Below are positions 26,772 to 36,741 of a stretch of 64,000 nucleotides of DNA, piece after piece. Every line of letters begins with the position of its first letter. The first letter of the stretch is position 1. Made by a program: the position numbers and the translations under genes. Below the pieces are notes generated by a model. It ran no database searches. It saw only the letters and a list, made by a program, of their open reading frames with translations, and had not been told where the DNA came from. Origin of the DNA: Streptomyces sp. NBC_00154 (GTDB taxonomy: Bacteria; Actinomycetota; Actinomycetes; Streptomycetales; Streptomycetaceae). The stretch is from NCBI RefSeq assembly GCF_026342835.1, contig NZ_JAPEMI010000002.1, positions 992,001-1,056,000 of the forward strand. Direction: 5' to 3'.

Positions 26772-29543
26772 CTATCGAGGGAAGACCTGCACTTCGGCCA
26801 GGGACAGGTAGTTCGTACCGTTGAGTTGGATCATCAGGTACCGGCCTGACGCGTTGCCGAGGCTCAGCGTCGTGGGGGTACCGACCTGGCTGGTCTGGTG
26901 TGTGCTCCACACGCCGGGAACTGCCGCTTGCTGCGCCGGTGTGAGACTGGTGTCGAAGGGCGTGGGTGACACGAAGATCCAGTAGTCGCTGAGCCGGTCG
27001 GCGCAGCAGTCGGTTCGGCTGTAGATGTTGACAGCCGACAGTGTGTAGGACGCGCCAAGGTCAACCTGCCACCAGGCGTTGGGGTCGCTGTTGGTGTGGG
27101 TCACCGACCCGCCACCGTAGAAGTCACCGTTGGTGTTTCCGTCCACCGCGTGCGACGCCACGCCACCGTAGGCCGTTGAAGACTGGCTGGCGGGTTGCCC
27201 CTGCGCGATGTTGTGGTCGTAGTACACCTCGACCTCCTGAACGGACGGGCCGGGCGCACTGTCGGCGATGCTGAGCCGGATTTCGGTCGTGGTCACGGCT
27301 GAGAAGCGCTCCTGCGCGACGAGTCCGCCGTAGGAGTCGGCGACGGCGGTAACCCATGCCGAGCCGTTCCAGTAGTCGATCGTGAAGGTGTTGATGTGGG
27401 CAGTGCCCCACTGGGCCTCACGCAGGACGACTCGGTTCAGCGTCGTCGCTTGCGGAAACGTGATCGTGAGCCAGGCAGACGTGGTACCGGCGGGTGTGGC
27501 CCATCGCGTCGCGCCCGATCCGTCGACCGCTTTGCCTGCGGCGTAGCCACTGCTGTAGATGCTGCTCGCGGCCGCCGTCGCGCCGAGGGCGAGATTCGTG
27601 GTCGACGAGGTGCCGTGGAGGTAGGCGTACGCGGGTTCGAGTCCGGCCGCATTGATCACCGTCTGCGCGGCGGCCGGCCAAGCGCTGCCGACGACGGTGT
27701 CGTTGTTGGAGGCGTCGTAGGTGTTGATGCTCGAGCAGCAGGACTTGTTCGTCGTGTTGGCCCAGTTCCCGGTGATGACGTTGTTCTCGGCGGGCGGGTT
27801 GGTGAGGCTGCCGTGACCGCCGCCCTCGTTGACGAGCAGCCAACTGGCAACGCGGTCGACGACGTTGTTGCTCACGGTGTAGTGCTGAGTCCCGTTGTCG
27901 AGGTAGATCCCGCGCTGGCTTCCGTCGTCGGGTGAGTTGGCGTAGTAGTTGGACTGCTCGATCGAGTTCGGCTGGTCGCCGAGGGTGTAGACCGCTCCGC
28001 CGTCCTGTCCCGCGATCATGTAGTGGTGAACGTAGTTGCCCACGATCTGGTTGTTGGCGGCGATGGTGGGAGTGGTCTCCGGGTTGGTCTGGTAGTCACC
28101 GAGGCCCCCGTTGTCCAGATATCCCCAGCCCCAGCCAAGTGAGATGCCGTCGTAGGGCACGTTCGCGATCTCGTTGTGCAGGAGCTTCAGGGTGTCGGTG
28201 AAGCCGCCGAAGATACCGACACCGCTGATGAACTCGGTGGCGATGTCGTGTACGTAGTTGTCCTGAACGGTGATGTCGTGGATGCGGTCCGCGAAGTTCG
28301 TCGGCCTCTGGTCCTGGTGGGTGATGTCGCCGATCTGGATGCCGTTTGCCGACACGTCGTAAATCTGATTTCCTATCAGGGAGACATTGTTCGAACTCTT
28401 CTCGACGTTGATTCCCGCGCTTCCGAGTCTGGTGAAGGTGTCTTGTTGAAACACCACATTCGTGGCGTATGCGACGTCCACGGCCGCAGGAGTCTTCGTG
28501 AGGCCCGAATAGTTGTACGGTGACGCACCGGCACCGGTCTCGGTGAAGTCGGCCTGCTGCTCGACGAACCCGTCCGCCGTGTTCGGGAAGAGCCACGTCG
28601 CGTCGGCGAATGTGAGCCCGGAGAACTGCAGGTTCTGCACCGGTGCGCTTGTACCGGTGCCGGCCACCGTCAGAACCTGCTGGATCGCCGGCACCGTGAC
28701 CTGCACCGCACCAGGGCCGGTGAGTGACTCTCCGCTGCGGGGCGTGTAGTACAGCGCCGGAGTCCCATCACCGGCGACGGCACCCGTCTTGTCGAGATAC
28801 CACTCGCCGGGCTGGTTGAGAAGCTCGAAGGCGTTCTCGATGTAGTTGATCGTGTTGTTCGCGATCCCGGGGTTGTTGTGGGCGTTGTTCCAGCAGGGCT
28901 GCGCCATCGTGATCGTGTTTCCGCTGACGGACGCGACCGGACACCTGGTCTCGATGTATGACTGGTGATACACGAACTCGATGCTGCTCGGGTTCTTCCA
29001 GGTGCCGAGAGATGCCGCATCCGTGGTGGTGTAGCCGGTGCTCGTCATGGTGAATCCGGCAGGAAAATAGGCTCCACGGGCCCGGGTCGCGCGCCTGTTG
29101 TTGACGTAGATCTGGCGGGTGTCGGTGATACCCGCAGGCAATGCGGTTTTCCAGACGCCACTGGTGCCGACCTGAGCCCAGCCGGTCATGGGCTGGGCTC
29201 CGCTGAAGACCGGGCTGGCCCCGGGCGCCGCGCGCCAGATCACGTTGTGGCCGTTCAGTCCGGAGTCGGCCGGCCCGAAGCTCAGCGGCGCGGTCAACGG
29301 GTAGGCCCCGTCCTCCAGATCAACAGCGATGTCGCCGGTTGCTGTCGAGGTCAGGCTCCTGACCTGGGCTTGGGCCGTCGCCACGGAGCACGGCGCGGTG
29401 GATGAGCAGGAGCTTCCGCTGCCGGTCGGTGAGGCGTACAGGTCGGTTACGACGGCCGCGCGGGCCGGGCCGGCAAAGGCGAGGCAGATCGCGACAAGCA
29501 CACCTGTCGTGATCGATCTCATGGCGAGGGTTGGCGAATGCAA
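26772..29543 (-). CDS. Secreted right-handed beta-helix glycosidase-like protein with two F5/8C domains
   Basis: 923 residues from TTG 29543, supported by GGAGG 5 nt upstream; ATG 29522 is an alternative. Residues 1-~29 are a Sec signal peptide ending GPARA. Residues ~30-640 are a parallel beta-helix whose N-terminus (LYASPTGSGSSCSS; VFSGAQPMTGW; VWKTALPAGITDTRQIYVNN) resembles the GH141/GH120-like group. GH141 contains alpha-L-fucosidase and xylanase activities. Two F5/8 type C (discoidin) domains follow at ~648-776 and ~778-923. It probably binds and cuts a plant or glycan polysaccharide outside the cell. Release of L-fucose for the adjacent island is an attractive inference, not shown. Confidence 0.8.
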   Translation of the reverse strand: MHSPTLAMRSITTGVLVAICLAFAGPARAAVVTDLYASPTGSGSSCSSTAPCSVATAQAQVRSLTSTATGDIAVDLEDGAYPLTAPLSFGPADSGLNGHNVIWRAAPGASPVFSGAQPMTGWAQVGTSGVWKTALPAGITDTRQIYVNNRRATRARGAYFPAGFTMTSTGYTTTDAASLGTWKNPSSIEFVYHQSYIETRCPVASVSGNTITMAQPCWNNAHNNPGIANNTINYIENAFELLNQPGEWYLDKTGAVAGDGTPALYYTPRSGESLTGPGAVQVTVPAIQQVLTVAGTGTSAPVQNLQFSGLTFADATWLFPNTADGFVEQQADFTETGAGASPYNYSGLTKTPAAVDVAYATNVVFQQDTFTRLGSAGINVEKSSNNVSLIGNQIYDVSANGIQIGDITHQDQRPTNFADRIHDITVQDNYVHDIATEFISGVGIFGGFTDTLKLLHNEIANVPYDGISLGWGWGYLDNGGLGDYQTNPETTPTIAANNQIVGNYVHHYMIAGQDGGAVYTLGDQPNSIEQSNYYANSPDDGSQRGIYLDNGTQHYTVSNNVVDRVASWLLVNEGGGHGSLTNPPAENNVITGNWANTTNKSCCSSINTYDASNNDTVVGSAWPAAAQTVINAAGLEPAYAYLHGTSSTTNLALGATAAASSIYSSGYAAGKAVDGSGATRWATPAGTTSAWLTITFPQATTLNRVVLREAQWGTAHINTFTIDYWNGSAWVTAVADSYGGLVAQERFSAVTTTEIRLSIADSAPGPSVQEVEVYYDHNIAQGQPASQSSTAYGGVASHAVDGNTNGDFYGGGSVTHTNSDPNAWWQVDLGASYTLSAVNIYSRTDCCADRLSDYWIFVSPTPFDTSLTPAQQAAVPGVWSTHQTSQVGTPTTLSLGNASGRYLMIQLNGTNYLSLAEVQVFPR

Positions 29544-29619
29544 GGGAACCTCCGAGGTTCGGACGTGTTAAGTCGGAACTCTTGACGCCGCTGGCCTCGG
29601 GGGCAACGAAGGCAAATGA

Positions 29620-29898
29620 AAGAACACGATTTCGGAGAAATCGGCTTTGATCGGGCGGTCCAGAACGGCCCGGACCGGGCTGATGCAGGAGGTCTCGCCG
29701 GGGAACCGTCCGATGCCCCTCACATTGCGTCGGGTCTCGCCGACGGTCCGCTCGATGACATGCCAGATCCTCTTATGGTGCTCGGCGGGGAATCGCAGGT
29801 AGGCGGTCAAGCCGACCCGGTCGGCCGCCGGCATAGCGGCGGCGCAGGTACCGGCCCAGGTGTCGATGAACGCGTCGATGCACCGGCGGACGGCTTGT
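29620..29898 (-). pseudogene. IS256-family transposase C-terminal remnant
   Basis: Reading leftward: VRRCIDAFIDTWAGTCAA, YLRFPAEHHKRIWHVIERTV, GETRRNVRGIGRFPGETSC and VRAVLDRP. This is the end of an IS256-type transposase of the FPAEHHxRIRHxNxIERTFGETRRR subgroup. The catalytic N-terminal two thirds are absent, and nothing else of the element is recognised. Confidence 0.7.
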
Positions 29899-30086
29899 GA
29901 CCGGGTCGATATTCTTCAGGTCCTCGTCACCAGTGTCGAAGCAACGGCGAGGATCCTATGCTAATTGATGGAGCGTCGGACATCGAGGTCCGCAGTGCCG
30001 CCACGAGACCGGAAGGGGGCCCGGAGGGGGTCGGCTTCGGTTGTGGCTGCGGCCGCAGTTTACGGTAGCGGATCACTGCGGGCGGC
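29899..30086. other. Unassigned spacer
   Basis: No coding signal, repeat or hairpin recognised between the IS256 remnant and the short ATPase-tail fragment. Confidence 0.4.
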
Positions 30087-30142
30087 TCAGCTCGGAGGCA
30101 GGGTCTGTTCCGCCCAGATGGTCTTACCGCGGGCGGTGAAGC
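30087..30142 (-). pseudogene. Possible C-terminal tail of an ATP-binding (anti-sigma-like) protein
   Basis: Reading leftward: FTARGKTIWAEQTLPPS then a TGA at 30089-30087. GKTIWAE followed by LPP is the common end of Streptomyces RsbW-like ATPases. It is cut off by the left end of the IS1380 copy at 30142. Too short for certainty. Confidence 0.4.
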
Positions 30143-31823
30143 CTCGATCCACCGAGTGACTCGCGTGCTGTGGATGAGCAATCAAGAAGAGGTGCCTGCT
30201 GACCTGCGATGATGGGAGTTCTGACGCTTCCAGCACGCACAATCAGCAAAGCACCTCGTAGATGCAAGTTTCCCATACTCCGGCAGCGGTCTCCGCTGCG
30301 TTCGATGACCCGAACCTGATCGCGTATGCCGGGCTGCTGCCGGTGCTGCGGCTGGCCGAGCGGTGCGGGCTGTCGCGGCTGGTGGCCGAGAAGGTGAAGC
30401 TGACCGGCGCGAGGAACGTGGCGGGGGCTGCGGCGGACGCCAAGGTCACCAGCATTGTGGGCGGCATGGCCGCGGGTGTGGACAGCATCGACGACCTTCA
30501 CGTCCTGCGGCACGGGGCGATGCCGGCCGTGTTCGCAGGTGCCCGTGCCCCGTCCACACTGGGCACCTTCCTCCGCGCGTTCACCCACGGTCGTGCCCTT
30601 CAACTCCACGCTGTCCACCGCCGGTTCCTGGCCGCACTGGCCGCGCACACCCCCTTGCTGCCGGGCTCGGACGAGCTGGCGTTCATCGATGTCGACTCCA
30701 CCCACAAGCGGGTCTACGGCCGGGCGAAACAGGGCGCCGAGTACGGCCGGTTCAAGGGCATCCGCACCCTGCACCCGCTACTCGCCACGATCTGCACCCC
30801 ACAATCGAGGCCGGTGATCGCCGGCGTACGGATGCGACGCGGCAAGGCAGCAGACTCCCGAGGCGCCCCGAAATTCGTGAGCGAGGCCCTGGCCGCCGCC
30901 CGCGAGGCCGGCTGCACCGGGACCCGTATCCTGCGGGCCGACTCGCAGTTCTACAACGCCGGGGTGATCGCCGCATGCCGCCGGGCCGGCGCCCACTTTT
31001 CGATCACCACCGGGATGAACCCCTCCATCAAGCGGGCCGTTCTCGGCATCCCCAACGATGCCTGGCAGCACATCAGTTACCCGACCGCGGTGCCCGACCC
31101 CGAGACCGGTGAGCTCATCTCGGACGCCGAACTCGCCGAGATACCCCAATACACCGCGTTCGCGAGCCGCAAAAAGAGTGACCAGGTCACCGCCCGACTG
31201 ATCGTGCGCCGGGTCCGTGACCTGGCCAAACCCGCCGTTGTGGGTGAGCAGGGCGAGCTATTTCCCGTCTGGCGCTACCACCCCTTCTTCACCGACCAGC
31301 CTGCCGCAACGCTGCAGGCCGAGCGGGAACACCGCCACCACGCCTTGGTCGAGCAGGTCATCGCGGACAGCAAAGCCGGAGCTCTGGCGCACCTGCCCTC
31401 CGGGAACTTCCACGCCAACGCGGCCTGGCTCACCCTGTGGGCGATGACCTACAACCTGCTGCGGGCCACCGGCTCCCTGACCTCCGCCTTCCACGCCAAA
31501 GCCACCACCGCCACTCTCCGCACCCACCTGGTCCAGGTTCCGGCCCGGATCGCCCGCTCCGCACGACGCATCACCCTGCACCTGCCACACAACTGGCCCT
31601 GGCAGCACGCCTGGACACACCTCTTCGACACCGTCCACGGCCCACCCGGCTGACACGAACAGCCCCTACCCGACCCGCCCGCCGCCAGGGCCCAATCGGA
31701 ACCGAACCCGTGGAAAAGCTGGGCAGACCAGCGGCTACAACCTGCCCGTGCCCAACCGCCGACCTGAAACCGGCTCGCAACCGGTCACAAGATCACTCCC
31801 CAAACCACGTCGGTGGATCAAGG
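30142..31823 (+). mobile_element. IS1380-family element, copy 1
   Basis: Inverted ends: CCTCGATCCACCGA on the left and the complement of CCTTGATCCACCGA on the right (one mismatch). It holds one transposase gene. The 5 bases flanking it differ: TGAAG on the left (30137-30141) and CTAAG on the right (31824-31828). The ends therefore no longer come from a single insertion, suggesting recombination between IS1380 copies. Confidence 0.85.
30262..31653 (+). CDS. IS1380-family transposase (copy 1)
   Basis: 463 residues from ATG 30262 (MQVSHTPAAVSAAFDDPNLI). DDE motifs: FIDVDSTHKRVYGRAKQGAE, RILRADSQFYNAGVIAACRR and LVEQVIADSKAGALAHLP. It is very similar, and equal in length, to the protein at 35195. 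No stop or frameshift is seen. Confidence 0.92.
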   Translation: MQVSHTPAAVSAAFDDPNLIAYAGLLPVLRLAERCGLSRLVAEKVKLTGARNVAGAAADAKVTSIVGGMAAGVDSIDDLHVLRHGAMPAVFAGARAPSTLGTFLRAFTHGRALQLHAVHRRFLAALAAHTPLLPGSDELAFIDVDSTHKRVYGRAKQGAEYGRFKGIRTLHPLLATICTPQSRPVIAGVRMRRGKAADSRGAPKFVSEALAAAREAGCTGTRILRADSQFYNAGVIAACRRAGAHFSITTGMNPSIKRAVLGIPNDAWQHISYPTAVPDPETGELISDAELAEIPQYTAFASRKKSDQVTARLIVRRVRDLAKPAVVGEQGELFPVWRYHPFFTDQPAATLQAEREHRHHALVEQVIADSKAGALAHLPSGNFHANAAWLTLWAMTYNLLRATGSLTSAFHAKATTATLRTHLVQVPARIARSARRITLHLPHNWPWQHAWTHLFDTVHGPPG

Positions 31824-31871
31824 CTAAGCGCAATAACGTTCAGTTAAGCGCTTCTGAGTTATTGTTGGGGG

Positions 31872-33270
31872 ATGCCGCGTTCTGGTTGGGTGAAGCCGTC
31901 TTCTGATGTCCGGTTGTCGGATTTGGTGTCTGTGGGGTTGCTGACGCGGGTGTTTCCCGCAGATGTGGTTGACGCGGTGATCGAGGAGGCGGGGCGTACT
32001 GAGCGGCGTCACCGGTCCTTGCCCGCGCGGGTGATGGCGTACTTCTCGATGGGGATGGCGCTGTATTCGGATGGCTCCTACGAGGATGTGTTCGCGCAGC
32101 TCACGGATGGGCTGTCGTGGGCGTCGGGGTGGTCGGAGTCGTTCACGCCGCCCTCGAAGTCGGCGATCTTCCAGGCCAGGGCTCGCCTGGGGTTCGAGCC
32201 GGTGCGGGATCTCTTCGTGCGGGTCGCGCGTCCGCTGGCGGGGCCGGACACGCCGGGGTCGTGGCTGGCCGGGCGTCGTCTGGTGGCGATTGACGGGACG
32301 TGCCTGGACGTGGCAGACACGGCAGCCAACGCAGAATTCTTCGGGCGGCCTGCTTCCAGTCGGGGGGAGCAGTCCGCGTTTCCGCAGGCCCGCCTGGTGG
32401 CATTGGCGGAATGCGGCACCCATGCCGTCTTCGACGCTGTCACCGGCCCGTGCAGCGTGTCGGAGATCGAGTTGTCCCGGCAGCTCGTCGGTCGGCTGGA
32501 GCTGGGCCAACTGGTCCTGGCTGACCGGGGCTTCTACGGGTTCCGTCTCTGGCAGCAGGCCGCCGCCACGGGCGCGGATCTGCTCTGGCGAGTGAAAGCG
32601 AACCTGCGGCCCCGGCATCTGGAAACACTGGCCGATGGGTCCTGGCTGGCCCGGATCGTCCCGACGTCGGGCACGAACCGGGCCACGACGGAGCCGCTCA
32701 CAGTCAGAGTGATCGACTACACGGTCGATGACGGCCGGGACAACCCCGAGGAATACCGGCTGCTGACCACGATCCTCGACCCGGCCGAGGTTGGCGCCGA
32801 GGACCTCGCAGCCGTCTATGCCCAACGATGGGAGATCGAGACAACCTTCGACGAACTGAAGACCCATCAACGCGGGCCCCGCGCGGTACTGCGCTCGAAA
32901 GCCCCCGACCTTGTGCAGCAAGAAATCTGGGGACACCTGTGCTGCCACTACGCCATCCGCACCCTGATGGCCGACACCGCCGCGCACACCGGCCAGGACC
33001 CCGACAGAGTCTCCTTCGTCAAGGCCCTCCGCATCGCCCGCCGTTCAGTCGCGCAGGGCGCATTTTCCCCCTCCGGGCGCTGACACGGCCGACGCGACAT
33101 GGTGTCACGCCATCCGATGGCTCACCCAACAGCTCAACCCGCCCCGCCGAAAACGCTCACACCCGCGAGTCGTCAAACGCAAGGTCCTGAAATGGGCTGC
33201 GAAACGCTCCCACCACGCACACTGGCCCCAGCCCAAACACGGCCCCCACATCACCATCCGAGTCCACTAA
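31872..33270 (+). pseudogene. IS4-family transposase with a C-terminal frameshift
   Basis: From ATG 31872 the frame reads MPRSGWVKPSSDVRLSDLVS through AIDGTCLDVADTAAN (first Asp), LVLADRGFYGFRLW (second Asp) and YAQRWEIETTFDELKTHQRG (Glu), then stops at 33083. The expected tail resumes in another frame: ADTADATWCHAIRWLTQQLN ... HITIRVH with a stop at 33268-33270. One extra base near 33078 explains this. The DDE core is intact but the tail is lost and the right end is disrupted. Confidence 0.82.
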
Positions 33271-33280
33271 CTGAACGGTA

Positions 33281-35057
33281 TGACTCTGTTGGTGATCTTG
33301 TGGGGGTCAGGTGACGGCGGTGCAGAGGGCGTGGAAGTGGCTGGGTGCTCGCCGGGGGCGCGTAGGGTCGGCGATCCAGTCGGTGATGCGGGTGACGTTG
33401 CAGGCCAGGCCGGTCAGTACGTGCTGGACGTGCGTCTTGGGCAGGCCTCGGTAGCGTGTCCGGCGCAGGCCGCAGGTGCGGACGTTCTGGGAGAGGGTGG
33501 CTTCGATGCCGGCGCGGATCGCGTAGCGGCGCTGCCAGTCTTCGGTGCGCTGGTCGAGGCGGTTGCGCTGCTGGATCTCGTGCAGTTCGCGGGTGGGCAG
33601 CAGTGCGAGCGAGCGCGGACCACTGACCGCCTTGGTGCACTGGGGTCGGACGGGGCAGGCCAGGCAGGTGGCCTTGTCGAACTTGACCTGGATGTAGTTG
33701 TGGCCGCTGATGTGCAGGGGACGCCACTCGCGGCTGACGGTGCCCTGGGGGCAGGTGGCCTGGCAGCGGTCCCAGTCGATGGCGAAGGCGGCCTTGTCGA
33801 AGCCGGCCCCGCTTTTGGCCTGGTGGCTGTGGTCGGGCACGACCGGGCCGAGCAGGGTGATGCTGTGTACCCGGTGAGCGCGTTCAATCTGCGCGGGGCT
33901 GATGTAGGCGGCGTCGACGGCGTGCTCGGCCGGGATGAGGCCGACCTGGGCCAGATCGTCGTGGATCTGGGCGGTGAGTTCGCCGTCCTGGACCGGGGCG
34001 ATCGTGGTGGCCACATGCACGACCACCTCCGGCAGGTCTGACGTGCACGTCTCGGTGAAGTGAGTGCGGTAGCCGGACCAGGCGGTGTCACGTTTGACGC
34101 AGTAGTGCGCGTCGGTGTCGTACGGGGAGTCGAACCGCAGCGATGCCGGAGGCAGCGCGTGTCCGTCGCGCCAGCGCAGCCGCCCGCGGGTATCCCAGAC
34201 GTAGTGGTGCACCCAGACCTGGCGCAGGATTTCCACCTGCGCCAACGCCCGGAGCTGGGGAGGGGCGTCGGCCGCCCACGCGGCGGCCAGGACCTTGTGT
34301 CCGTCCCGGCCGAAGGTCTCGGCCAGCGCGGTGACCCCGGCCTTCCCGCCGGGCACCTTGCCGATCTCGATCTTGCGCCCGTAGCGCTTGTCCCACTCCG
34401 GCTCGACCAGCGGCAGCAGCCAGTCCGGGTCCGCCTGGGCGAGCTGCTCGAGGGCGGCCCGCAGGCTCTCGCCGACCAGCTCCAGCCGGCTGAGCGTGCG
34501 CACCGCCGCAAGCACATGGGTCGCATCCGTGCGTTGCCGACCGCCGGATTTAAGCAGCCCGGCCTCGGTCAGCCGATGCAGCATCACTCGCAGCAGCCGG
34601 TCGGCCGCGTCGTCCTGGGTCAGCCTGGCCCGGAACTCGCACAGCACCGAGTGGTCGAAGCCGGGATCGTTCAACTCCAGGCCCAGGGCGTACTTCCAGT
34701 CGATCCTGGTGCGGACCGCGTTCGCGGCCGCGCGGTCCGAGAGGTTCTCCGCGAACTGCAGCACCGACACCAGCGCCAACTGCCCAGGTGACAGTCCCGG
34801 ACGACCGTCCTTCGGATACAGGTCAGCGAACTCGCCGTCCTCGAACACCACATCCAGCCGGTCCCGTATCAGCATCGCCGGCGTGCCCTTCGGACACGCC
34901 GCCCACGCCGTCACCATTGTCCGCGTCGGTATGCGCTGGAAACTCCTGGCCCGCAAGGACATCTCCGCCCCTCTCCCCGAAACCACCCCGCTCCACTCCA
35001 GCGAACCGCCGAACGGACGACCTGTCAGCACCCCACACAAGATCGCCAACAGAGTCA
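33281..35057 (-). mobile_element. IS1182-family element with CGGTA target duplication
   Basis: Ends TGACTCTGTTGGTGATCTTG on the left and the near-exact complement on the right (35031-35057). CGGTA flanks both sides (33276-33280 and 35058-35062). It sits inside the right inverted repeat of the IS4 element, so it is the younger of the two. Confidence 0.88.
33307..34962 (-). CDS. IS1182-family transposase
   Basis: 551 residues from ATG 34962 (MSLRARSFQRIPTRTMVTAW); the frame is open to 35058, but GGGGCGGAG just upstream supports this start. The N-terminal DUF772 region is PKDGRPGLSPGQLALVSVLQ; RTDATHVLAAVRTLSRLELV carries the first Asp; HAVDAAYISPAQIERAH and YAIRAGIEATLSQNVRTCGL carry the remaining acidic residues. 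The zinc-type Cys group CLACPVRPQCTKA is present. It appears intact. Confidence 0.9.
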   Translation of the reverse strand: MSLRARSFQRIPTRTMVTAWAACPKGTPAMLIRDRLDVVFEDGEFADLYPKDGRPGLSPGQLALVSVLQFAENLSDRAAANAVRTRIDWKYALGLELNDPGFDHSVLCEFRARLTQDDAADRLLRVMLHRLTEAGLLKSGGRQRTDATHVLAAVRTLSRLELVGESLRAALEQLAQADPDWLLPLVEPEWDKRYGRKIEIGKVPGGKAGVTALAETFGRDGHKVLAAAWAADAPPQLRALAQVEILRQVWVHHYVWDTRGRLRWRDGHALPPASLRFDSPYDTDAHYCVKRDTAWSGYRTHFTETCTSDLPEVVVHVATTIAPVQDGELTAQIHDDLAQVGLIPAEHAVDAAYISPAQIERAHRVHSITLLGPVVPDHSHQAKSGAGFDKAAFAIDWDRCQATCPQGTVSREWRPLHISGHNYIQVKFDKATCLACPVRPQCTKAVSGPRSLALLPTRELHEIQQRNRLDQRTEDWQRRYAIRAGIEATLSQNVRTCGLRRTRYRGLPKTHVQHVLTGLACNVTRITDWIADPTRPRRAPSHFHALCTAVT

Positions 35058-35072
35058 CGGTATTGAGCTAAG

Positions 35073-36741
35073 CCTTGATCCACCGATCTGATGGCTGTGG
35101 ATGACTCTTCGGGAAACAAGGAAGTGCCTTGTGACCTGCGATGATGGGAGTTCTTGAGGCTTCCAGCACGCACGATCGGCAAGGCACTTCCGAGATGCAA
35201 GTTTCCCATACTCCAGCGGCGGTCTCCGCTGCGTTCGATGACCCGAATCTGGTCGCGCTTGCCGGGCTGGTTCCGGTGATGCGGCTGGCCGAACGGTGTG
35301 GGCTGTCGGGCCTGGTGACGCAGAAGGTGGAGCTGAGCGGGACGACGAACGGCGCGGGTGCGTCGGCGGGCGCCAAGGTCAGCAGCATCGTGGCCGGCAT
35401 GGCGGCGGGCGCGGACAGCATCGACGACCTCCACGTGCTGCGGCACGGCGCGATGCCCGCCCTGTTCCGAGGGGTTCGTGCGCCGTCCACGCTGGGCACG
35501 TTCCTTCGCGCGTTCACCCACGGTCACGCACTCCAACTCCACGCTGTCCACCGCAGGTTCCTCGGTCAACTGGCCGCGCACACCCCGCTGCTTCCCGGCG
35601 CCGATCAGATGGTGTTCATTGATGTCGACTCCACCCACAAGCGGGTCTACGGCCGGGCCAAGCAGGGCGCCGAGTACGGCCGGTTCAAGGGCATCCGCAC
35701 CCTGCACCCCCTGCTTGCCACGATCTGCACCCCCACCTCCCGGCCGGTGATCGCAACAGTACGGATGCGCCGCGGCAAGGCAGCCGATTCCCGTGGGGCC
35801 CCGAAATTCGTCAGTGAGGCGCTGGCCACCGCCGTCGAGGCGGGCTGCACCGGCACCCGGATCCTGCGAGCGGACTCGCAGTTCTACAACGCCGGGGTGA
35901 TCGCCGCCTGCCGCCGGGCCGGAGCCCACTTCTCGATCACCTGCGGGATGAACCCCTCCATCAAACGGGCCATCCACACCCTCCCCGACCAGGCCTGGCA
36001 GCAGATCACGTACCCGACCGCGGTGCCCGATCCCGCAACCGGTGAACTCATCTCGGACGCCGAAGTCGCCGAGATCCCCGCCTACACCGCGTTCGCCAGC
36101 CGCACAAAAGCAGAGCGGGTCACCGCGCGGCTGATCGTGCGCCGGGTCCGCGACCTGGCCAAACCCGCCGTTGTGGGTGAGCAGGGCGAGTTGTTTCCCG
36201 TCTGGCGCTACCACCCGTTCTTCACCGACCAGCCCGCACAGACCCTCCAGGCCGAACGCGAACACCGTCACCACGCGGTCATCGAGCAGGTCATCGCCGA
36301 CAGCAAAGCCTCTGCCCTGGCCCACCTGCCCTCCGCACACTTCCACGCCAACGCCGCATGGCTCACCCTGTGGGCGATGACCTACAACCTGCTGCGGGCC
36401 ACCGGCGCACAGGCCTCCGCCTTCCACGCCAGGGCCACCACCGCCACGATCCGCACCCACCTGGTCCACGTTCCGGCCCGGATCGCCCGCTCCGGCCGCC
36501 GCATCACCCTGCACCTACCGCACAACTGGCCCTGGCAGCACGCCTGGACACACCTGTTCTCCACCGCCCACGGACCGGCCGGCTGATACGAACAGCCCCT
36601 GCCCGCCCCGCCCGCAAGGGCCCGACCGGAACCGAACCGTGGAAATGCTGGGCAGACCAGCGGACACAAGCTGCCCTCACCCGGCCACCCGACCCGAAGC
36701 CGATCAAAAGACCACTCTCAAACCACCTCGGTGGATCAAGG
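35073..36741 (+). mobile_element. IS1380-family element, copy 2
   Basis: Ends are CCTTGATCCACCGA and its complement. CTAAG is duplicated at 35068-35072 and 36742-36746. It is in the same orientation as copy 1, the two enclosing the IS4/IS1182 pair as a potential composite structure. Confidence 0.9.
35195..36586 (+). CDS. IS1380-family transposase (copy 2)
   Basis: 463 residues from ATG 35195. It has the same motifs as copy 1 (FIDVDSTHKRVYGRAKQGAE; ILRADSQFYNAGVIAACRR; VIEQVIADSKASALAHLP), with scattered substitutions, so the copies are related but not identical. It appears intact. Confidence 0.92.
   Translation: MQVSHTPAAVSAAFDDPNLVALAGLVPVMRLAERCGLSGLVTQKVELSGTTNGAGASAGAKVSSIVAGMAAGADSIDDLHVLRHGAMPALFRGVRAPSTLGTFLRAFTHGHALQLHAVHRRFLGQLAAHTPLLPGADQMVFIDVDSTHKRVYGRAKQGAEYGRFKGIRTLHPLLATICTPTSRPVIATVRMRRGKAADSRGAPKFVSEALATAVEAGCTGTRILRADSQFYNAGVIAACRRAGAHFSITCGMNPSIKRAIHTLPDQAWQQITYPTAVPDPATGELISDAEVAEIPAYTAFASRTKAERVTARLIVRRVRDLAKPAVVGEQGELFPVWRYHPFFTDQPAQTLQAEREHRHHAVIEQVIADSKASALAHLPSAHFHANAAWLTLWAMTYNLLRATGAQASAFHARATTATIRTHLVHVPARIARSGRRITLHLPHNWPWQHAWTHLFSTAHGPAG

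Larger units (their letters stand above)
31829..35067 (+). mobile_element. IS4-family element split by an IS1182-family insertion
   Basis: The left end is CGCAATAACGTTCAGTTA at 31829-31846. The matching right end is split: its inner part is at 33268-33280 and its outermost bases at 35063-35067, because an IS1182 element (33281-35057) inserted in it with a CGGTA duplication. Joining the pieces gives an 18-bp inverted repeat with two mismatches. CTAAG lies immediately outside both ends (31824-31828 and 35068-35072). Confidence 0.8.

Noticed and set aside
30142..36741. A functional composite transposon bounded by the two IS1380 copies
   Set aside because: The only content is other IS elements and the outer flanks do not match (TGAAG versus CTAAG), so there is no sign it moved as a unit.
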